Below are positions 59,354 to 64,000 of a stretch of DNA of 64,000 bases, piece after piece. The notes under the pieces are model-generated. The model saw only the letters and a program-made list of their open reading frames with translations, had not been told where the DNA came from and searched no databases. The number at the start of each line of letters is the position of its first letter. Positions within the stretch are counted from its first letter, which is position 1. Source of the DNA: an uncultured Eubacteriales bacterium (GTDB taxonomy: Bacteria > Bacillota > Clostridia > Oscillospirales > Oscillospiraceae); the NCBI GenBank assembly GCA_934597725.1, contig CAKTSK010000002.1, forward strand, positions 1 to 64,000, read 5' to 3'. The position numbers and the translations under genes are program-made.

Positions 59354-59770
59354 ATGAGCATAAGAAAATATGAGAAACATCGTATCCTTACCTCATTGTG
59401 TCTTTTCATTAGTTTACTGGTTCTCTTAGCTGCCTGCACCGGCAACACCCCTTCTGCGTCAGGAATCATTTGTGGGACCTATACCTCTGGCGCAGGGAAC
59501 TTTCAAAAGATTTTATCTGTGGACCAAGACAATCAGGTTTACTACGCAGACCAGGAAAATGACCGCTTTATCCACGGTGAGGTGCAGCAGAAAGAAGGGG
59601 ATGTGTATTTCATCTCCTGTCAGAATTCCACTTACAAGGATGATATCCCCGACCAGGAATTCACCTATGACGGCAAGGGCTTTGCCATCACCATCCAAGG
59701 TGAGCTGTTCGAGTTTGAGAAGATCAATGATATCCCCTCGATCATCGAAGATGTCTCGCGCTACACTTGA
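59354..59770 (+). CDS. Lipoprotein of unknown function in an AT-richer segment
   Basis: The 138-residue protein has the signal LCLFISLLVLLAAC and a mature part that looks like a small beta barrel (GTYTSGAGNFQKILSVDQ, FTYDGKGFAITIQGELFEFE). I do not recognise the family. RBS AAGGAGG stands ten bases before ATG. Codon use is clearly more AT-rich than in the genes on either side, and the gene lies between two copies of a terminator-containing repeat, suggesting acquisition. Confidence 0.78.
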   Translation: MSIRKYEKHRILTSLCLFISLLVLLAACTGNTPSASGIICGTYTSGAGNFQKILSVDQDNQVYYADQENDRFIHGEVQQKEGDVYFISCQNSTYKDDIPDQEFTYDGKGFAITIQGELFEFEKINDIPSIIEDVSRYT

Positions 59771-59798
59771 TCCATCGGTCGGCGGTCCTGCGGCTCAT

Positions 59799-59852
59799 AC
59801 CGTGACTCCCTCCCCTCCGCCGGGACGGCCCGCCAGGCCGCCCCGGCTTTTT
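59799..59852 (+). repeat. Direct repeat, copy 2, with terminator
   Basis: Bases 59799-59830 repeat 59146-59177 exactly. After five differing bases the match resumes with GGCCGCCCCGG and a T tract. It includes a leftover of the permease stop region although no permease precedes it. Confidence 0.92.
59820..59852 (+). terminator. Terminator after the AT-richer lipoprotein gene
   Basis: An 11-bp stem (59820-59830 with 59836-59846, one mismatch) is followed by CTTTTTG. It is the second copy of the exporter terminator. Confidence 0.85.
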
Positions 59853-59865
59853 GCGGGAAAAATGC

Positions 59866-59894
59866 TTGACAAGGATTCCCTTTTGGTGTAACGT
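59866..59894 (+). promoter_or_regulatory. Promoter of the methionine T-box operon
   Basis: A perfect TTGACA (59866-59871) and TAACGT (59889-59894) are 17 bases apart, just before the T-box leader. Confidence 0.82.
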
Positions 59895-59900
59895 AAGAGA

Positions 59901-60183
59901 AACAACGAGATACACAAGAAAGACTATGAAGAGAAGAGTAACCGGGAAGATACGCTTGCAGAGAGCCCCTTTTGGTGGAACGGGGTGCGGAAGGTCCCGG
60001 CGAAGATGGTCTCGGAGTCGCGCACCGAGCGGACACGTCCGTTAGGCTGCGACGGGTGCGCCCGTCATCGCGCCGGGGTGTGCTGGCACCCTCCAAGGCC
60101 GACCCTGCGAGGGGCTGTGCAAACCAAGGTGGTACCACGGCTGATGCAGTCGTCCTTGACGGATCGTCGAGGACGGCTTTTTT
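59901..60183 (+). promoter_or_regulatory. Methionine T-box riboswitch leader
   Basis: The T-box core TGGTACCACGG is at 60130-60140, followed by a 13-bp terminator stem and T tract. Stem I landmarks GAGAAGAGTAACC and GCAGAGAGCC lie upstream. The specifier reads ATG at 60006-60008 in the context GGCGAAG-ATG-GTCTCGGAG, which aligns with the cysteine leader near 6.97 kb. UGGU fits the discriminator A of tRNA-Met. Uncharged tRNA-Met should therefore switch on methionine uptake. It fills the otherwise gene-free stretch 59853-60231. Confidence 0.93.
60149..60183 (+). terminator. T-box attenuator terminator of metNIQ
   Basis: A 13-bp stem with G-U pairs (60149-60161 with 60165-60177) is followed by TTTTTT. 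Confidence 0.88.
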
Positions 60184-60231
60184 GTTTGCCCCGGCCGGCC
60201 GCCCACACCACAGAGAAAAGAGGAGACGCCC

Positions 60232-61245
60232 GTGCAAGAACCTATCATTCAGATCCGGGATCTGAACAAAACCTTCGGGACCGGCCCCACGGCGGTCCAC
60301 GCCCTGGAGGCCATCAACCTGTCCGTCTACCCCGGGGAGATCTTTGGCATCATCGGCCTGTCCGGGGCGGGCAAGTCCACCCTGGTCCGGTGCATGAACC
60401 TGCTGGAGCGGCCCACCTCCGGCTCCATCATCGTGGACGGCAAGGAGATGACCAAGCTCCGGGACCGGGAGCTGCGGAAAGCCCGGAAGGACATCAGCAT
60501 GATCTTCCAGAGCTTCAACCTGCTCATGCAGCGCACCGCCCTGGACAACATCTGCTTCCCCCTGGAGCTCATCGGCACCAAGCGGGCCGACGCGGTCAAG
60601 CGGGCCCAGGAGCTGCTGGACCTGGTGGGCCTGGGCAACCGGGCAGGCGCCTACCCCGCCCAGCTCTCCGGCGGCCAGAAGCAGCGGGTGGCCATCGCCC
60701 GGGCCTTGGCCACCAACCCCAAGGTCCTGCTGTGCGACGAGGCCACCTCCGCCCTGGACCCCACCACCACCCTGTCCATCCTGGAGCTGCTGAAAGAGCT
60801 CAACCAGACCCTGGGCGTCACGGTGGTGGTCATCACCCACCAGATGAACGTCATCGAGGAGATCTGCCACCGGGTGGCCATCCTGGACCACGGCGTGGTG
60901 GCCGAGCAGGGCACCGTGGAGGAGATCTTCTCCCAGCCCCAGACCAACATCGGCCGCCAGCTGGTCTACCCCAACGGGGTGCTCATCGACCAGCTGCCCG
61001 CCTCCCGGGTCATCCGCATCGCCTTCAACGGCGGCTCGTCCTACGAGCCCCTCATTGCCTCCCTGGCCATCGACTGCGGCGTGAAGGTAAACATTCTGGG
61101 GGCCGACACCCGGAACATCGAGGGCAAAGCCTTCGGCACCATGCTCCTGGGTCTGCCCCAGGACCCGGAGGACGCCGCCAAAGCCCTGCACTACATCGAA
61201 GGCCAGCCGGACATTACTGTTGAGGAGGTGAGCGGCCATGTTTGA
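60232..61245 (+). CDS. metN: Methionine ABC transporter ATP-binding protein
   Basis: The 337 residues show Walker A GLSGAGKSTLVRCMN, signature LSGGQKQRVAIARAL, Walker B VLLCDEATSALDPTTT and a C-terminal NIL/ACT-like regulatory domain from about residue 255 that binds methionine in related MetN. The start is GTG behind AAAAGAGGAGACG. The T-box upstream with an AUG specifier confirms methionine as substrate. It overlaps metI by eight bases. Confidence 0.97.
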   Translation: MQEPIIQIRDLNKTFGTGPTAVHALEAINLSVYPGEIFGIIGLSGAGKSTLVRCMNLLERPTSGSIIVDGKEMTKLRDRELRKARKDISMIFQSFNLLMQRTALDNICFPLELIGTKRADAVKRAQELLDLVGLGNRAGAYPAQLSGGQKQRVAIARALATNPKVLLCDEATSALDPTTTLSILELLKELNQTLGVTVVVITHQMNVIEEICHRVAILDHGVVAEQGTVEEIFSQPQTNIGRQLVYPNGVLIDQLPASRVIRIAFNGGSSYEPLIASLAIDCGVKVNILGADTRNIEGKAFGTMLLGLPQDPEDAAKALHYIEGQPDITVEEVSGHV

Positions 61246-61918
61246 AATCATTTCCGCCTTTTGGGCCGAATACGGCACCCTGCTGCTGGAGGGGACCCGG
61301 GACACTCTGATCATGACGGGGGTCGCCACCATCTTTGCCTATGTGCTCGGCCTGCCCCTGGGAGTCCTGCTGAGCATCAGCCAGCCCCACGGCATCTGGC
61401 CCCACAAGTGGTGCAACCGCATCCTGGGCTGGGTCATCAACGTGGGCCGTTCCCTGCCGTTTATCATCCTCATGGTGGCCATCATGCCCTTTACCAAGGC
61501 CGTCGTAGGCACCAAAATGGGCATCCTGGGGGCCATCGTCCCGCTGGTGGTCTCCGCCGCCCCCTTCATCGCCCGGATGGTCGAGACCTCCTTGGCCGAG
61601 GTCGACGCCGGCGTGGTGGAAGCCGCCCAGTCCATGGGGGCCTCCCGGCTGCAGATCATCTGGAAGGTCTACCTGCCTGAGGCCCGGCCCTCTTTGATCC
61701 TGGGGGCCTCCATCTCCATCATCACCCTGCTGGGCTACACCGCCATTGCCGGCGCTGTGGGCGCCGGCGGCCTGGGTGACCTGGCCGTGCGCTACGGGTA
61801 TCAGCGGAACATCCAGTCCGTCATGTGGGTCACGGTGGTCTTTATCATCGTCCTGGTCCAGATCGTCCAATCCCTGTTCAGTTGGCTGTCCACCAAAACG
61901 GACAAGCGTCTGAGATAA
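61238..61918 (+). CDS. metI: Methionine ABC transporter permease
   Basis: The 226-residue permease has about five membrane helices and the MetI segments GTRDTLIMTGVATIFAYVLG, GRSLPFIILMVAIMPFTK and the coupling-helix motif EAAQSMGASRLQIIWKVYLP. It lies between metN and metQ with RBS GAGGTGAGC. Confidence 0.97.
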   Translation: MFEIISAFWAEYGTLLLEGTRDTLIMTGVATIFAYVLGLPLGVLLSISQPHGIWPHKWCNRILGWVINVGRSLPFIILMVAIMPFTKAVVGTKMGILGAIVPLVVSAAPFIARMVETSLAEVDAGVVEAAQSMGASRLQIIWKVYLPEARPSLILGASISIITLLGYTAIAGAVGAGGLGDLAVRYGYQRNIQSVMWVTVVFIIVLVQIVQSLFSWLSTKTDKRLR

Positions 61919-61949
61919 ATCCCAATTCTTTTAAGGAGGAACCCATCCC

Positions 61950-62798
61950 ATGAAAAAGCTTCTTGCCCTTGCTGCGGCCCTGGTCCTGTGCCTGGGTCTG
62001 GCTGCCTGCGGCGGCGCTCCCGCCGGCGAGGCCGAACCCAAGGAAGATCCCAACACCGCCAGTGAGCCTGTCACCCTGAAGATCGGCGCTACCCCCGCCC
62101 CCCACCAGGAGATCCTGGAGCAGGTGGTCGACGTGCTGGCCGAGCAGGGCATCACCCTGGAGATCGTCCCCTACAACGACTACATCGCCCCCAACACCGC
62201 CGTGGAGGAAGGCGAGAACGACGCCAACTTCTTCCAGCACATCACCTACATGGACAACTTCAACGCCGAGCGCGACACCCATCTGGTCAACGCCGGCTCC
62301 ATCCACTATGAGCCCATGGGCATCTACGCCGGCAAGAGCGACTCCCTGGACAACGTTCCCGACGGGGCCGTCATCGCCGTGCCCAACGACACCACCAACG
62401 AGGGCCGCGCCCTGCTGCTGCTCCAGGACCTGGGCCTGCTGACCCTGAAGGAGGACGCCGGTCTGGAGGCCACCCCCAACGACATCGCCTCCAACCCCAA
62501 GAACCTGCAGTTCAAGGAGCTGGAAGCCGCCATGCTGCCCCAGACCATCGACGAGGTGGACTTCTCTGTCATCAACTCCAACTACGCCCTGGACGCCGGC
62601 CTGGACCCCACCAAGGATGCCCTGGCCTCTGAGGATGCCCAGTCTGACGCCGCCCAGGCTTACACCAACATCATCGCCGTCAAGGAAGGCCGCGAGAACG
62701 ACGAGGCCATCAAGGCCCTGGTCGCCGCCCTCCAGTCCGACGAGATCAAGACCTTCATCGAGACCACCTACAAGGGCTCTGTGGTCCCCATGTTCTGA
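61950..62798 (+). CDS. metQ: Methionine-binding lipoprotein
   Basis: The 282-residue NlpA-family protein has the lipoprotein signal LVLCLGLAAC, then KIGATPAPHQEILEQVVDVL, ENDANFFQHITYMDNF and IHYEPMGIYAGKSDSL, the standard MetQ substrate-binding segments. RBS AAGGAGGAACC. Last gene of the metNIQ unit. Confidence 0.97.
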   Translation: MKKLLALAAALVLCLGLAACGGAPAGEAEPKEDPNTASEPVTLKIGATPAPHQEILEQVVDVLAEQGITLEIVPYNDYIAPNTAVEEGENDANFFQHITYMDNFNAERDTHLVNAGSIHYEPMGIYAGKSDSLDNVPDGAVIAVPNDTTNEGRALLLLQDLGLLTLKEDAGLEATPNDIASNPKNLQFKELEAAMLPQTIDEVDFSVINSNYALDAGLDPTKDALASEDAQSDAAQAYTNIIAVKEGRENDEAIKALVAALQSDEIKTFIETTYKGSVVPMF

Positions 62799-62842
62799 GG
62801 AAATCCCTTCCTGCTATCCCAACCATTTCCACCCCAAGCCTG

Positions 62843-62880
62843 AAAAAGGCGGGAGAAGCCAGTGCTTCTCCCGCCTTTTG
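62843..62880 (+). terminator. Terminator of metNIQ
   Basis: A 15-bp perfect stem (62844-62858 with 62865-62879) with a 6-base loop ends in CCTTTTG. Confidence 0.92.
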
Positions 62881-62893
62881 TCGTTTTCGACCC

Positions 62894-62928
62894 TTGACAG
62901 TCCCTGTAATCCTGCTAAACTATAGTTT
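62894..62928 (+). promoter_or_regulatory. Candidate promoter and palindrome before the second MATE gene
   Basis: A perfect TTGACA (62894-62899) is followed at 17 bases by AAACTA and at 21 bases by TATAGT. Both lie in the perfect palindrome AAACTATAGTTT (62917-62928). The spacing is unusual, so this may be a regulator-dependent promoter. Confidence 0.45.
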
Positions 62929-62975
62929 TACTGTTTGATGATCTTAGATCCATTTCAGAGAAAGGAGAGAATGCG

Positions 62976-64000
62976 ATGGAACGATCCGTATCCCGCGGGA
63001 CCGACCGGGAGAACAAGATGGGGGTGCAGCCCGTCGGGCGGCTGCTGGCCGGCATGGCCGTGCCCATGATGATCTCCATGCTGGTCCAGGCGCTGTACAA
63101 TATCGTGGACAGTATCTTTGTCTCCCGGCTCAGCGAGAACGCCCTGACCGCCGTCTCCCTGGCCTTTCCCCTGCAAAACCTGATGATCGCCGTGTGCGCC
63201 GGCACCACGGTGGGCATGAACGCCCTGCTCTCCCGCTCCCTGGGCGCCAAGGAGCAGGACAAGGCCGACCAGGCCGCCAACACCGGTATTTTTCTGGGGC
63301 TTGCGTCCTTCGCCGTGTTCTGTGTGCTGGGGCTCACCCTCTCCCACACCTTCTTCCGCCTGCAGACCGACGTGGCGGAGATCGTCACCGCCGGCACCGT
63401 TTATGGGCAGATCTGCCTGGGGGCCTCGGTGGGGCTGTTCTGCCAGTTCACCTTTGAGCGGCTGCTGCAATCCACCGGCCGCACCCATCTGTCCATGTGT
63501 ACCCAGCTGCTGGGCGCCCTGCTGAACATCCTGCTGGACCCCATTCTGATCTTCGGCCTGTTCGGCTTCCCCCGCCTGGGCGTGGCCGGCGCGGCCCTGG
63601 CCACGGTCATCGGCCAGTGCGTGGCCGCCACCGCCGCCCTCATCATGAACCTCAAGTGCAACCCGGAGATCCACCTGTCCCTGCGCCGCGTCCGCTGGCA
63701 CAGCGCCACCGCCAAGCACATCTACCGCATCGGCCTGCCCTCCATCGTCATGCAGTGCATTGGCTCGATCATGGTCTTTGGCGTCAACAAGATCCTGCTC
63801 TCCTTCACCACCACCGCCACCGCCGTGTTCGGGGCCTATTTCAAGCTGCAAAGCTTCATCTTCATGCCCGTCTTTGGCCTGAACAACGGCATGGTCCCCA
63901 TCGTGGCCTACAACTACGGCGCCCGCCAGCCGGCCCGGGTGAAGCGGACCATCAAGCTGGCCATCCTCTCGGCCATGAGCATCATGGCCGTGGGGCTGGC
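62976..64000 (+). CDS. MATE family efflux transporter (cut by window edge)
   Basis: The frame opens at ATG 62976 behind AGAAAGGAG and stays open for 341 codons to the right edge, so the end is missing. The start reads MERSVSRGTDRENKMGVQPV. Membrane helices and the segments VQALYNIVDSIFVSRLSENA, LLNILLDPILIFGLFGFP and GLNNGMVPIVAYNYGA identify a MATE exporter of the DinF/NorM type. It is a different subfamily member from the one at 43 kb. Substrate unknown. Confidence 0.93.
   Translation, partial: MERSVSRGTDRENKMGVQPVGRLLAGMAVPMMISMLVQALYNIVDSIFVSRLSENALTAVSLAFPLQNLMIAVCAGTTVGMNALLSRSLGAKEQDKADQAANTGIFLGLASFAVFCVLGLTLSHTFFRLQTDVAEIVTAGTVYGQICLGASVGLFCQFTFERLLQSTGRTHLSMCTQLLGALLNILLDPILIFGLFGFPRLGVAGAALATVIGQCVAATAALIMNLKCNPEIHLSLRRVRWHSATAKHIYRIGLPSIVMQCIGSIMVFGVNKILLSFTTTATAVFGAYFKLQSFIFMPVFGLNNGMVPIVAYNYGARQPARVKRTIKLAILSAMSIMAVGL

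Overview
The window is 64 kb of GC-rich, densely coding DNA from a low-copy chromosomal region. It most likely comes from a Gram-positive anaerobe of the class Clostridia, close to the GC-rich gut Oscillospiraceae (Flavonifractor, Pseudoflavonifractor or Lawsonibacter type). This placement is inference. It rests on strong GGAGG ribosome sites, two T-box leaders, TTGACA/TATAAT promoters with 17-base spacers, many lipoproteins with Gram-positive signals, an SLH-anchored exoenzyme, an EFR1-type ferredoxin-flavodoxin, and an oxygen-independent (cbi) cobalamin pathway. I saw no phage, insertion sequence with a transposase, CRISPR array or replication origin.

Layout. 1-3.7 kb: a tRNA-Ala, a small YtxH-like membrane protein, a phosphatase-acetyltransferase fusion coupled to a YgiQ radical SAM protein. 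3.7-7.1 kb (minus): a secreted nuclease, and an epsC-cysS cysteine operon behind a cysteine T-box. 7.1-8.7 kb: two small envelope proteins and an AT-rich island. 8.7-15.6 kb (minus): a housekeeping run DUF1385-prmC-recA-recX-rimO-pgsA that ends in an ECF sigma/anti-sigma pair. 15.6-19.2 kb (minus): an FG-GAP lipoprotein with a two-component system. 19.3-22.5 kb: tRNA-Leu, a repeat-flanked four-helix-bundle gene, an LTA-synthase-like enzyme, and an orphan membrane protein.

22.6-42.1 kb is the centrepiece. A perfect promoter and a cobalamin riboswitch with a terminator drive 19 tightly overlapping genes. They comprise a lipoprotein form of the cobalt chelatase CbiK, a small lipoprotein sharing its C-terminal domain, a BtuF-BtuC-BtuD uptake system, and nearly the whole anaerobic cobalamin pathway (cbiA, C, D, F, G, H, a cobK-cbiE-cbiT triple fusion, cbiB, cobD, cobQ, T, U, S, C). 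Not seen here are cbiL, sirohydrochlorin synthesis, a cytoplasmic CbiK and the adenosyltransferase, so these must lie elsewhere or be replaced. The chelatase-lipoprotein/ABC module is the best candidate for an incompletely described system.

42.2-50.6 kb: a ferredoxin-flavodoxin, a MATE exporter, a secreted SLH-anchored S15 peptidase (minus), proB-proA, and a lipoprotein. 50.8-53.0 kb (minus): an ECF sigma factor, its anti-sigma factor, and two lipoproteins that share a C-terminal domain with the anti-sigma factor. 53.2-55.7 kb (minus): a large zinc-ribbon, Pro/Glu-rich, Ig-domain membrane protein. 56.0-59.2 kb: a YtrA-type GntR repressor with an ABC exporter having three small permeases. 59.2-59.8 kb: an AT-richer lipoprotein segment between two copies of a 32-base repeat that includes the terminator. 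59.9-62.9 kb: a methionine T-box followed by metN-metI-metQ. A second MATE exporter runs off the right edge.
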